DNA from: Roseovarius halotolerans
GTDB lineage: Bacteria > Pseudomonadota > Alphaproteobacteria > Rhodobacterales > Rhodobacteraceae
NCBI RefSeq assembly: GCF_900172255.1
Contig: NZ_FWFU01000004.1
Span: 124,001-188,000 of the forward strand
Length of the DNA: 64,000 bases
Direction: 5' to 3'
The notes beneath the pieces were generated by a model. It made no database searches, was not told the origin of the DNA, and saw only the letters and a list, made by a program, of their open reading frames with translations. Both the position numbers and the translations under genes were made by a program. The number at the start of each line of letters is the position of its first letter. The stretch's first letter is position 1. Positions 56,081 through 64,000 of the stretch are shown here, one piece after another.

Positions 56081-57159
56081 CGCTCGCGGTGCGCATCAGA
56101 CATTCATTCGGGGATTTCATGCTGGATGTGGATTTCGAGGCGCCGCCCGGCTTGACGGTGCTGTTCGGGCGTTCGGGATCGGGCAAGACGACGGTCATCA
56201 ATGCGGTGGCAGGTCTGCTGAGACCCGATGAGGGGCGTATCGCGGTGGATGGGCAAACCCTGCTGGACAGTGCGGGCCGCGTGGACCTGCCGCCGCATCG
56301 CCGGGGTCTGGGATATGTGTTCCAGGAGGCGCGGCTGTTTCCGCATATGAGCGTGCGCCAGAACCTCAAGTTCAGCCGCTGGTTCCGCAAGGGTACGCGC
56401 GCCGATTTCGGGCAGGTGGTCGAGATGCTGGGGATCGGCGACCTGTTGGATCGCCGCCCCGGTGCGCTGTCGGGGGGCGAGCGCCAGCGCGTCGCCATCG
56501 GGCGCGCATTGCTGGGCGATCCGGGAATCCTGCTGGCCGATGAGCCGCTGGCGGCGCTGGATGATGCGCGCAAGGCCGAGATCCTGCCCTATTTCGAGCG
56601 CCTGCGCGACGAGGCGGCGGTACCGATCCTGTATGTCAGCCATTCCGCCGCCGAGGTGGCGCGGCTGGCGACCACGGTGGTTGCACTGGAAAATGGCCGT
56701 GTTGCGGGGCAAGGCCCCGCCGCCGACGTTCTGGGCGATCCGATGCTGACGCCGCTGGGTGCGCGGGCCATGGGCGCGGTCCTGTCGGCGCGGGTGGTGG
56801 CGCATCACGATGACGGACTGAGCGAGCTCGATGCCGGTGGCGTGCCGCTTTTCGTGCCGCGGGTGGTGCAGTCGGCAGGGCAAACCATACGCCTGCGTAT
56901 TGCCGCGCAGGAGGTGATGTTGTCGCGCGCAAGGCCCGAGGGCGTGTCGGCACTCAATATCCTTCCCGGCACCATCGAGCAGGTCCGCCCCGGCGAGGGG
57001 CCGGGGGCGATCGTGTCGCTGGCGACCCCCGCCGGGCGCATCCTCGCGCGGATCACGCAACGGTCCGCCAAGACGCTTGGGCTGGCCGAGGGAATGCACT
57101 GCCACGCCATCATCAAGAGCGTCGCCATCGCGCCGCAGGATATCGGCGGCCAGGACTAG
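56077..57159 (+). CDS. modC: molybdate ABC transporter ATP-binding protein
   Basis: A 360-residue ABC ATPase: Walker A FGRSGSGKTTVINA, Q-loop YVFQEARLFPHMSV, signature LSGGERQRVAIGRALLGDPGILLADEPLAALDDA, H-loop YVSHSAAEV. A C-terminal TOBE/MOP domain (about 290-355, VSALNILPGTIEQVRPGEGPG) may bind molybdate for feedback. It ends 15 bp from the convergent ubiV with no clear terminator between them. Confidence 0.96.
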   Translation: MTLAVRIRHSFGDFMLDVDFEAPPGLTVLFGRSGSGKTTVINAVAGLLRPDEGRIAVDGQTLLDSAGRVDLPPHRRGLGYVFQEARLFPHMSVRQNLKFSRWFRKGTRADFGQVVEMLGIGDLLDRRPGALSGGERQRVAIGRALLGDPGILLADEPLAALDDARKAEILPYFERLRDEAAVPILYVSHSAAEVARLATTVVALENGRVAGQGPAADVLGDPMLTPLGARAMGAVLSARVVAHHDDGLSELDAGGVPLFVPRVVQSAGQTIRLRIAAQEVMLSRARPEGVSALNILPGTIEQVRPGEGPGAIVSLATPAGRILARITQRSAKTLGLAEGMHCHAIIKSVAIAPQDIGGQD

Positions 57160-57174
57160 AACCGCGCCCGGGAT

Positions 57175-58086
57175 TCAGGCCGCGTCGGCACGGCGGCTGA
57201 TATGGCGATAACCCGCCTCGCCATGCCAGAACCCGTTGCTGAAGGACGTGCCCGTGCAGATCGCCGAAAGCCGCGCGCGCCCCTCATCAGGGTCGATACG
57301 CCCACCCAGAACCTCGTCGAACACATGCGCCACGGCGACCATATCCACATCCTGCGGCATCAGCCGGGCATGAGTGATGCCAAGCGCGCCCATGCCGCTC
57401 AGTTCCTGTAGCAGTTCGATATAGCTTTCGGATTGGGTCTGGATGCCGTTCACGCGCAGGATCGGCTGACCGTCGCCCGTGGACAGGGGCATGCCGTCCG
57501 GGTCGTCCTCGCAGATGAACTTGCAGTTGTCCTTTGTCCGGCCATGCGCGCGCGCATGATAACAGCGCGCCGAGACCGCCAGCGGCGCGCGGCCGAACAC
57601 CTGCACCTCGACCCCGACGCCAAGCGTGGCGGCGGCCTGCGCGGCGACGGCGACCGCGTCGCGGGGCATTTCGGCGGGCAGGCAGACATGGGTCGCCCCC
57701 TGCCCCGCCATCCAGTCTATCGTGGCCTCGTTATAGGCATTGAGGAATGGCCCCACGCGATGCGCCCGCCCGCCCCGCGCCAGAAGCCCGGCGGCATTGT
57801 TGATCTCGACCTCGTGCTCCTCGATTTCCATCAGCCCGTCGGTGGCCTGACGCTCGCGCTTGAGCATGACCTCGGCCAGCGAGGAGAGCACCACCCGCTT
57901 GCCAGCGCGGGTAAGCCGCTCGATCATCCGGGGTATCTCGCGCTCGAAGAAGGGCGCGCGTTTGGAGCAGATCACCTCGCCCAGATAGACCGTCGAAACG
58001 GGTGCCTCATCGGCGATGCGCGCGTAGAAATCGGCCCGGCGTTCCGGTGTCCAGTGATAGGCCAGCGGCCCCAGCGTCAGCTCCAT
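57175..58086 (-). CDS. ubiV: UbiV: O2-independent ubiquinone hydroxylation protein (U32 family)
   Basis: A 303-residue protein of the U32 peptidase-like family. Its four Fe-S cysteines match UbiV: Cys40 in GEVICSKRAPF and the C-x12-C-x3-C set in SARCYHARAHGRTKDNCKFIC. UbiU and UbiV together bind 4Fe-4S clusters and hydroxylate the ubiquinone ring without oxygen, using prephenate in E. coli. The start at 58086 follows ubiU by 4 bp. Confidence 0.92.
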   Translation of the reverse strand: MELTLGPLAYHWTPERRADFYARIADEAPVSTVYLGEVICSKRAPFFEREIPRMIERLTRAGKRVVLSSLAEVMLKRERQATDGLMEIEEHEVEINNAAGLLARGGRAHRVGPFLNAYNEATIDWMAGQGATHVCLPAEMPRDAVAVAAQAAATLGVGVEVQVFGRAPLAVSARCYHARAHGRTKDNCKFICEDDPDGMPLSTGDGQPILRVNGIQTQSESYIELLQELSGMGALGITHARLMPQDVDMVAVAHVFDEVLGGRIDPDEGRARLSAICTGTSFSNGFWHGEAGYRHISRRADAA

Positions 58087-58090
58087 CGCT

Positions 58091-59110
58091 CTATCTCCAT
58101 TTCTTGGTCTGGAAGGCGCCCTGGGTTTCCTTTTGCCCTTCGGTGAGGGCGACCAGGTCGGCAAGGTCAGGCGTGGCCCCGGCGCGCACGGCATCGACCG
58201 CCGCACGAAACGCGCCGACCACCTTGCGCACATAGCTTTTGGAGCGCTGCCGCCCCTCGATCTTGAAGGCATGGACGCCCGCGCCCATCAGGTCGGGCAG
58301 GAGCCGCGCCAGGTTGAGGCTGACCGGTTCTTCAAAAGCATAATAGCCCTCGGGTCGGTGCGGCGCGGCATAGCGCCCCTTGCAGATTGTGGGATAGCCC
58401 GCGGTCTCGTCGGGGGCGAAACGGTCGATGGTGAAGCCGCCAAGGCAGGAACGCAGCCCGCCATTGGCATCCTCTTCATAGGTGACCTTGCCCGCTGGCG
58501 AACAGACCCCGTCCATGTTGGTCGACTCGCCGGTCAGCCAGCTGGTCAGCGAACAGCGCCCTTCGACCATGAGCCCGTGATTGCCGAAGATGAAGGTTTC
58601 GATCTCGCAGGGGATTTCCTGCTTGATGGCGCGGATCTCCGGGATCGTCAGGATGCGTGGCAGCACCACCCGCTTGACGCCGAAATGCTGGCAGTAATAG
58701 CGGATCGCCTCGGGGCTGGAGGCCGCCGCCTGCACCGAAAGATGCAGCCGCAGGCCGGGGTGCTCGGTGGCGATGTGGCGGGCGACACCCATGTCGGCGA
58801 CGATGCAGGCATCCACCTGAAGCCGCGCCGCATTGGCCGCCGCCGCGCGCCACAGATCGAACTTGCCCGCAGGCGGATAGGTATTGAGCGCCAGCAGCAC
58901 CTTGGCGCCACGCGCATGGGCATAGGCGACCGAAGCCTCGAGCTCGGGCAGCGTGAAGTTCAGCCCCGGAAAGTTGCGCGCATTGGTGGCATCCTGAAAG
59001 CCGCAATAGACCGTATCGGCCCCGGCATCGACCGCCGTGCGCAGCGCCGCGGGCGTGCCGGCGGGGCAGACCAGCTCGCCCGCCTGCGAGAAGTCGGCCG
59101 GGGCGTTCAT
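58091..59110 (-). CDS. ubiU: UbiU: O2-independent ubiquinone hydroxylation protein (U32 family)
   Basis: A 339-residue U32-family protein: ELVCPAGTPAALRTAVDAGADTVYCG at the N-terminus, and MVEGRCSLTSWLTGESTNMDGVCSPAG and LRSCLGGF holding three of the expected Fe-S Cys. The fourth expected position, seven residues before the GRC cysteine, is Gly in FIFGNHGLMVEGRC. It partners UbiV. Its ATG overlaps the ubiT stop (ATGA). Confidence 0.9.
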   Translation of the reverse strand: MNAPADFSQAGELVCPAGTPAALRTAVDAGADTVYCGFQDATNARNFPGLNFTLPELEASVAYAHARGAKVLLALNTYPPAGKFDLWRAAAANAARLQVDACIVADMGVARHIATEHPGLRLHLSVQAAASSPEAIRYYCQHFGVKRVVLPRILTIPEIRAIKQEIPCEIETFIFGNHGLMVEGRCSLTSWLTGESTNMDGVCSPAGKVTYEEDANGGLRSCLGGFTIDRFAPDETAGYPTICKGRYAAPHRPEGYYAFEEPVSLNLARLLPDLMGAGVHAFKIEGRQRSKSYVRKVVGAFRAAVDAVRAGATPDLADLVALTEGQKETQGAFQTKKWR

Positions 59111-59610
59111 GGCGCGCTCCTCTGGCGCAGCGCATCGAGCAGCATGCGCCCCGGAGGGCCGAAGAGATCGGCGGTATCCTGGGCGATCGAGCCCTCCACA
59201 TCGTCGAGCGCGTTGCGCAGGCTGACCACGGCTTCGGTATTCCCGGAGATCACCAGGTCACGCGAAAAGAACGCCGCATCGCCATCGGTCTCGCCATCCA
59301 CGAGGCTGAGAAGCAGCATGAACGGTCCCTCGATCCGCGCGTCATGGGCCGGGAGCGGATCGCGGGGCACGGCGCGAAACAGCGGCGCCTGCGGATCGGG
59401 GCGCAGATGCAGGGCGAACGGGAGTTCGCTGGCGACAATCAGGAAATCGGCCTGCTGATAGGGCGCGATGCGCGCGAACATGCCGGGATGACGCGCCGCG
59501 ATACGGCGCACCACGCGCTGAAGAACGGGCTGCAGGAGCGCGCGCAGCGGCGCGGTTGGAAGCAAGGCGGAAAACGCCGCGCGCGGGCGCGGTGCCGAGA
59601 TATCGGTCAT
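59107..59610 (-). CDS. ubiT: UbiT: SCP2 lipid-binding accessory factor of anaerobic ubiquinone synthesis
   Basis: A 167-residue SCP2 sterol-carrier-like protein (YhbT/UbiT family), with PLRALLQPVLQRVVRRIAARHPG, FLIVASELPFALHLRPDPQ and FSRDLVISGNTEAVVSLRNALDD. UbiT binds ubiquinone intermediates and substitutes for UbiJ without oxygen. It is the first gene of the ubiT-ubiU-ubiV operon and is divergent from the Rrf2 regulator across a 241-bp spacer. Confidence 0.88.
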   Translation of the reverse strand: MTDISAPRPRAAFSALLPTAPLRALLQPVLQRVVRRIAARHPGMFARIAPYQQADFLIVASELPFALHLRPDPQAPLFRAVPRDPLPAHDARIEGPFMLLLSLVDGETDGDAAFFSRDLVISGNTEAVVSLRNALDDVEGSIAQDTADLFGPPGRMLLDALRQRSAP

Positions 59611-59851
59611 GTCGGGGTCTCCGGTCTGTCTGAGAGGCGGTTGCCGGGCCAATGAACGGACCTCATGCGACCGGCGCGGCACTGGCGTGGCGCGGCGGCG
59701 TGCATCGGGGCGGTTCCTGGCATGGATCGGTCCTTTCGTCAGCGCGCCGGGGCGCGCCGGGACGACGGGATATCCAGCCCCGTCTATGCAAATTCGTCTA
59801 GTGCTGTTAATAGGTATTGTAAATGCCGACTCCAGCCGGATAGCAGCGACC

Positions 59852-60271
59852 ATGCGTCTCACCTCCTTCACCGATTTCGGCCTGCGGATGCTGATGCGGA
59901 TGGCCAGCGCGCCCGAACGGGCGTTCTCGACCGCCGATCTGGCCGAGGAGTTCGGGCTGTCGCGCCACCACCTGTCCAAGATCATGCAACACATGGCGCG
60001 TGCCGGGCTTGTCGAAACGCGGCGGGGTGGCGGCGGCGGCGCGGTCCTGGCGCAGCCCGCACAGACGATCCGGCTGGGCGACATCGTGCGCAAGCTCGAG
60101 GTCGGGCAGCCGCTGGTGGAATGCATGGGCGCGGATGGCGGAGCCTGCACCATCGACGGGCAATGCCGCCTCAAGGGACATCTGCATGCCGCCGAAGCGG
60201 CCTTTCTGACGGAACTGGACCGGCACAGCCTGGCCGATATCGCCCTGCCCCGCGTGATGGCAAAGCCATAG
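59852..60271 (+). CDS. Rrf2 family transcriptional regulator, NsrR-like
   Basis: A 139-residue winged-helix regulator: MRLTSFTDFGLRMLMRMASAPERAFSTADLAEEFGLSRHHLSKIMQHMARAGLV is the Rrf2 DNA-binding domain, followed by RRGGGGGAVLAQPAQTIRLGDIV. Three Cys (CMGADGGACTIDGQC, spacing C-x7-C-x5-C) can bind an Fe-S cluster, as in NO-sensing NsrR. It probably regulates the divergent ubiTUV operon and denitrification genes elsewhere (inference). The ATG at 59852 is preferred; upstream codons are intergenic. Confidence 0.85.
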   Translation: MRLTSFTDFGLRMLMRMASAPERAFSTADLAEEFGLSRHHLSKIMQHMARAGLVETRRGGGGGAVLAQPAQTIRLGDIVRKLEVGQPLVECMGADGGACTIDGQCRLKGHLHAAEAAFLTELDRHSLADIALPRVMAKP

Positions 60272-60317
60272 CGGCGGCGCGCACAGCGCGATCAATATTC
60301 GAGGGATCGGGATGGTG

Positions 60318-60394
60318 TGGTAGCGGAGGAGGGACTTGAACCCCCGACACGCGGATTATGATTCCGCTGCTCTAACCAACTGAGCTACTCCGCC
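60318..60394 (-). tRNA. tRNA-Met (CAT), elongator type
   Basis: Full cloverleaf on the minus strand with encoded CCA: acceptor arms GGCGGAG and CTCCGCT, D-arm GCTCAGTTGGTTAGAGC, anticodon stem GCGGA/TCCGC with loop ATCATAA (anticodon CAT), T-arm GGGGGTTCAAGTCCCTC. There is no C1-A72 mismatch of the initiator type. An Ile(CAU) identity after lysidine modification cannot be fully excluded. Confidence 0.92.
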
Positions 60395-60463
60395 AGAACG
60401 AGGCGGTAGGTATGACAGGCGGTGCGTTGCGTCAAGGCGAAAAAACCGGATTCTCGCGGGCGC

Positions 60464-61009
60464 TCAGCCACCGGGAAGGAGCGGTTCGATCTGGCTGGTG
60501 ATCCGCGCGGCGCCGGGCTTGACCACCGATCCCCAGGTTCCCGCGACACTGCCATCGGGGGCAAGCAGGATCTTGTTGAAGTTCCATGCCGGTTGGAACC
60601 CGGCGGTTTCGGCCACCCAGCGATAGAACGGATGGGCCTGCGCGCCGCGCACATGGGTGATGGTGGTCATCGGCATGTCGAGGTCGAAATTGATCTCGCA
60701 GAATTCGGCCACCTCGGCGTCGCTGGCAAGCTCCTGCTTGAAATCCTGCGATGGCACCGCCAGCACCACCAGCCCGCGGTCGCGATAGCGGTCATAAAGC
60801 GCCTGAAGCCCGTCATACTGGGGCGTGAAGCCACAGCGCGAGGCGGTATTGACCACCAGCACCGGCTGACCACGCCAATCGGCAAGCGAGAGCGTGCCGC
60901 CGTCGATCGACTCGAAGCTCCAATCGGGCGGCGCGGCAAGGGCGGGTGCGGCCAGCAGCGCGACAAGCAGGGCAAGGGCCGCATGGAGGCGGCGAAACAG
61001 GGGCGGCAT
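60464..61009 (-). CDS. glutathione peroxidase, probably periplasmic
   Basis: A 181-residue thioredoxin-fold peroxidase: NTASRCGFTPQYDGLQALY holds the peroxidatic Cys, VLAVPSQDFKQELAS the Gln region, and FQPAWNFNKILLAPDG the Trp-Asn pair. The N-terminus LFRRLHAALALLVALLAAPALAA is a clear signal peptide, unlike most GPx. Its electron donor in the periplasm is unknown. AAGGA eight bases upstream favours the ATG at 61009 over 61018. Confidence 0.9.
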   Translation of the reverse strand: MPPLFRRLHAALALLVALLAAPALAAPPDWSFESIDGGTLSLADWRGQPVLVVNTASRCGFTPQYDGLQALYDRYRDRGLVVLAVPSQDFKQELASDAEVAEFCEINFDLDMPMTTITHVRGAQAHPFYRWVAETAGFQPAWNFNKILLAPDGSVAGTWGSVVKPGAARITSQIEPLLPGG

Positions 61010-61110
61010 GGGGTTCATCCTTCGCAAGGTTCCAGTGATAAGTAGCACGCGGCGAAGGTGGGTCCAGAGGTGACTTGTATCCGCGCCGGGGCTGACGCAT
61101 CTTCGGCGCC

Positions 61111-62550
61111 ATGACACAGGACACAGACGAAAACCTCATCGAGGCGCTTGGCGCCATTGTCGGCGCGGCGCAAGTGATCACCGGCAAGGATGCCGAACCC
61201 TGGTCGCGCGAGTGGACAGGGCACGCGCGCTGGACGCCGCTGGCGGTTGCCCGCCCCGCCAACACCGAGGAGGTTGCGCAGATCGTGCGGCTGGCCAATC
61301 GCAGCGGCACCCCGATCGTGCCGGTTTCGGGCAATACCGGGCTGGTCGAGGGCACCTGTGGCGAGGGCGCGATCATGCTGTCGCTGGACCGGATGTCGGC
61401 GATCCGCGAGATCCGCCCGGAGGCGCGCATCGCCATTGTCGAGTCGGGGGCGATCCTGTCGCGCATCCATGATGCGGTCGAAGAGCACGGGTTGATCTTT
61501 CCGCTGTTTTTCGGCGCGCGCGGCTCGGCGATGATCGGCGGCGCGCTGTCGACCAATGCGGGCGGGTCCAACGTGCTGCGCTATGGCAGCACGCGGCATC
61601 TGTGCCTTGGGGTGGAGGCGGTTTTGCCCAATGGCGAGATCGTCGACCTGATGAGCGAGCTGCACAAGGACAATTCGGGCTATGACCTGCGCGATCTGCT
61701 GATCGGGGCCGAGGGCACGCTGGGGATCATCACCGCCGCCGTGATCAAGCTGCATCCGAAGCCGCTGGCCTATGCGACGGCCACGGTGGCGGTCGCGTCG
61801 CTGAATGACGGGCTGGCGCTGTTGAACCGTCTGCAAAAGGAAAGCGGCGGCGCGGTCGAGGCGTTCGAATTCATGCCGGGCCTGTTCATGGATGCCTATC
61901 TGGAACGGCACCCCGAGGCGCGCCCGCCCTTCGAGGCGCGCCATGACGTGAATATCCTTGTGGAACTGGGCGCGCTGGCGCCGCGCGACGCCACCCCCGG
62001 CCCCGACGGGCAGACCCCGGTGGCGGCGCAGCTGGAAGAGGTACTGACGGGGCTCTTCGAGGAGGGCGCCTTGCTGGACGCGGTGGTGGCGCAATCCGAA
62101 ACACAGCGCCGCGAGATGTGGGCGCGGCGGGAGGCCTCGGCCGAGGTCGCGCGGCTGCGCCCGGATGTGATCGACAACGACGTGGCCGTGCCGCTGGACA
62201 AGATGCAGGTCCTGCACGAGCGCATCACCGCGCGGGCGCTTGAGCTGGACCCCGGATTGACGCCGATCTGTGTCGCGCATCTGGGCGATGGTAACCTGCA
62301 TTTCGCAGGCTGGCCCTCGAGCCAGGACCCGGCGGTTCACAAGGCGATCAAGGCCGCGGTGGATGAAGAAGCGGTGCGCCTTGGCGGCACGTTTTCTGCC
62401 GAGCACGGGATCGGGCTGGCCAAGCAACCGGCGATGCGGCGGTTCAAGAACCCCGCTGCGCTGGCGGCGATGCGGGCGATCAAGCAGGCGCTGGACCCCA
62501 ATGGGATCATGAATCCCGGCAAGGTTCTGCCCGCCGACAACAGCGACTAG
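61111..62550 (+). CDS. FAD-binding 2-hydroxyacid dehydrogenase (GlcD/D-2HGDH type)
   Basis: A 479-residue flavoprotein of the VAO family: a PCMH FAD domain (VSGNTGLVEGTCGEGAIMLSLDRM; GGALSTNAGGSNVLRYGSTRHLCLGVEAVLPNGE; GAEGTLGIITAAVIKLHP) and a C-terminal oxidase domain (HLGDGNLHFAG; FSAEHGIGLAKQPAMRRFKNP). It is close to D-2-hydroxyglutarate or D-lactate dehydrogenases; the substrate cannot be fixed from sequence. It converges with hemC, leaving one base between their ends. Confidence 0.88.
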   Translation: MTQDTDENLIEALGAIVGAAQVITGKDAEPWSREWTGHARWTPLAVARPANTEEVAQIVRLANRSGTPIVPVSGNTGLVEGTCGEGAIMLSLDRMSAIREIRPEARIAIVESGAILSRIHDAVEEHGLIFPLFFGARGSAMIGGALSTNAGGSNVLRYGSTRHLCLGVEAVLPNGEIVDLMSELHKDNSGYDLRDLLIGAEGTLGIITAAVIKLHPKPLAYATATVAVASLNDGLALLNRLQKESGGAVEAFEFMPGLFMDAYLERHPEARPPFEARHDVNILVELGALAPRDATPGPDGQTPVAAQLEEVLTGLFEEGALLDAVVAQSETQRREMWARREASAEVARLRPDVIDNDVAVPLDKMQVLHERITARALELDPGLTPICVAHLGDGNLHFAGWPSSQDPAVHKAIKAAVDEEAVRLGGTFSAEHGIGLAKQPAMRRFKNPAALAAMRAIKQALDPNGIMNPGKVLPADNSD

Positions 62551-62551
62551 A

Positions 62552-63499
62552 TCAGACGCGCCAGTCGAAGAAACCGGGGCCTGCGCGCTCCAGCAGTTTC
62601 ACGCCCATCTCGCGGCCAAGGGCGGCGCCGTCCTCGACAGGGCCGCTTTGATCGTCGTCCAGCGCCTCGCTGCCATCGGGGCGCAGCACCTGCCCGCGCA
62701 GGCGCAGCGTGCCGCCGTCGATCTCGGCCAGACCGGCGATCGGGGTTTCACACGAGCCGTCAAGCGCCGCAAGGAACGCCCGTTCGGCCGCAAGCCGCTG
62801 GCCGGTATGGGCATCATGGATCGCCGAGAGCATCTCGGCGGCGCGGGTGTCATCGGCGCGCCGCTCGATGCCGATGGCGCCCTGGGCGACGGCGGGCAGC
62901 ATTTCCTCGGGGGCGATGGCGGCGGTGGCCACATCGGCGCGCCCGAGCCGGTTGAGCCCGGCCATCGCGAGGAAGGTGCAGGCGGCGACACCGTCATCGA
63001 GCTTGCGCAGCCGGGTCTGGACGTTACCGCGGAATTCCACCACCTCGAGATGGGGATAGGCCACCAGCACCTGTGCCCGTCGCCGGAGCGACGAGGTGCC
63101 AACCCTGGCGCCCGGCTCGAGATCGGCGAGCCCGCGCACATGGGGCGACACGAAGGCGTCGCGCACGTCCTCGCGCGGAAGATAGGTATCGAGCGACAAC
63201 CCCTCGGGCTGAAGAACCGGCATGTCCTTCATCGAGTGGATGGCGATGTCGATCTCGCCTTTCAGCAGGGCCTCCTCGATCTCGCGGGTGAAGAGGCCCT
63301 TGCCGCCGATCTCCTTGAGGGGGCGGTCGATGATCCGGTCGCCGGTGGTCTTGATCACCACGACCTCGAAGGCCTCCTGCGGCAGATCGAAGGCCGCGGC
63401 CAGCCGGTCGCGGGTTTCATGGGCCTGCGCCAGCGCCAGCGGCGAGCCGCGGGTGCCCAGCTTCATCGGGGTATCGGGTGTCGGCAAATCTCGTGTCAT
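62552..63499 (-). CDS. hemC: hydroxymethylbilane synthase
   Basis: Polymerises four porphobilinogen units into hydroxymethylbilane, using a covalent dipyrromethane cofactor. It is 315 residues long. KLGTRGSPLALAQA, HSMKDMPV, GTSSLRRRAQ, RGNVQTRLRKLDDG and the cofactor Cys in DGSCETPIAGLA are visible. It is divergent from hemE (95-bp spacer), so two heme-pathway steps share a control region. Confidence 0.97.
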   Translation of the reverse strand: MTRDLPTPDTPMKLGTRGSPLALAQAHETRDRLAAAFDLPQEAFEVVVIKTTGDRIIDRPLKEIGGKGLFTREIEEALLKGEIDIAIHSMKDMPVLQPEGLSLDTYLPREDVRDAFVSPHVRGLADLEPGARVGTSSLRRRAQVLVAYPHLEVVEFRGNVQTRLRKLDDGVAACTFLAMAGLNRLGRADVATAAIAPEEMLPAVAQGAIGIERRADDTRAAEMLSAIHDAHTGQRLAAERAFLAALDGSCETPIAGLAEIDGGTLRLRGQVLRPDGSEALDDDQSGPVEDGAALGREMGVKLLERAGPGFFDWRV

Positions 63500-63594
63500 G
63501 GCGGTGGTCTAGCCATGTCCGAAGGCTCTGACAAGCGCAGGGTGCTTGACATTATGACGCCGGGGGGCGACGACCTGCGCAAACGGAGGATGAC

Positions 63595-64000
63595 ATGGCC
63601 GCCCAGAAAACAATCCTGAGAGCCCTTGCCGGTGAAACGCTGGAGACACCGCCGATCTGGATGATGCGGCAGGCCGGGCGGTATCTGCCGGAATACCGGG
63701 CGACCAGGGAGAAGGCGGGGGATTTCCTTTCGCTGTGTTACAACAGCGAGTTGGCGACCGAAGTCACCTTGCAGCCGATCCGCCGCTATGGCTTTGATGC
63801 GGCGATCCTGTTTGCCGATATTCTGCTTGTTCCCCAAGCGCTTGGCGCCGATCTGTGGTTCGTCACGGGGGAAGGGCCGCGCCTTTCGACGATCACGGAA
63901 CAAGCCGGGTTCGATGCGCTGAAACCGGCGGGCGACATCCACGAGACGCTGTCCCCGATTTACCAGACCGTGCGCAACCTTTCGGGCGCGCTGCCCGCCG
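63595..64000 (+). CDS. hemE: uroporphyrinogen decarboxylase (partial, 3' end beyond window)
   Basis: Decarboxylates uroporphyrinogen III to coproporphyrinogen III. The first 135 codons are present: [20 protein letters not shown], then the signature [16 protein letters not shown] and [25 protein letters not shown] precedes the ATG at 63595 by 5-6 nt. The rest lies outside the window. Confidence 0.97.
   Translation, partial: MAAQKTILRALAGETLETPPIWMMRQAGRYLPEYRATREKAGDFLSLCYNSELATEVTLQPIRRYGFDAAILFADILLVPQALGADLWFVTGEGPRLSTITEQAGFDALKPAGDIHETLSPIYQTVRNLSGALPA

Overview
The window is GC-rich chromosomal DNA from an alphaproteobacterium, almost certainly a Rhodobacteraceae member (Roseobacter-type). 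This rests on the gene families and their order: atpH-atpA, a DUF2125 protein, hisC-tyrA-extensin-like lipoprotein, murA-DUF2948-hisD-UPF0262-LMW phosphatase, mreBCD-mrdA-rodA, a phosphatidylcholine synthase, and divergent hemC/hemE. I cannot name a genus. No phage, integrase island, CRISPR array, rRNA operon or intact insertion sequence was seen.

Layout. 1-1228: start of the ATP synthase operon (atpH, partial atpA), minus strand. 1.6-7.1 kb: VanZ-like protein, methyltransferase, gloB, clpA, M23 peptidase. 7.1-10.3 kb: a MotA/MotB-like stator pair whose MotB-like partner has a very long periplasmic coiled coil. 10.4-15.5 kb: chaC, a DUF2125 protein, extensin-like lipoprotein, tyrA, hisC, rpsD. 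15.6-22.5 kb: a Hint-domain protein, a 596-bp gene-poor stretch, then a minus-strand block (52-aa basic protein, murA, DUF2948, hisD, UPF0262, LMW phosphatase, SnoaL-like, GNAT). 22.6-28.4 kb: tRNA-Thr and the cell-elongation operon mreB-mreC-mreD-mrdA-rodA. 28.4-38.6 kb: ghrA, priA, fsa, DUF484, xerC, pcs, OmpA-like, AhpD-like, GNAT, CinA-like, sfsA. 38.6-45.1 kb: dctB-dctD and the dctPQM TRAP transporter. 45.2-54.1 kb: a catabolic cluster whose enzymes together would take gamma-butyrobetaine through crotonobetainyl-CoA and L-carnitine to glycine betaine, with a divergent GlxA/AraC regulator. 54.2-57.2 kb: a ModE-type regulator and modABC. 57.2-60.3 kb: ubiV-ubiU-ubiT (oxygen-independent ubiquinone synthesis) with a divergent NsrR-like Rrf2 regulator. 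60.3-64 kb: tRNA-Met, a periplasmic glutathione peroxidase, an FAD-linked 2-hydroxyacid dehydrogenase, hemC and partial hemE.

The main points of interest are the gamma-butyrobetaine/carnitine cluster (ADP-forming CoA ligase, dehydrogenase-thioesterase fusion, embedded lipocalin-like lipoprotein); a DctD that has lost the Walker A lysine and the GAFTGA loop but sits beside two matching palindromes; paired ModE-like operators; a UbiU that seems to lack one Fe-S cysteine; the long coiled-coil stator; and two families of dispersed intergenic repeats (a GTAC-rich palindromic element in two copies, and a hairpin-plus-box element in four copies), mostly at gene 3' ends.
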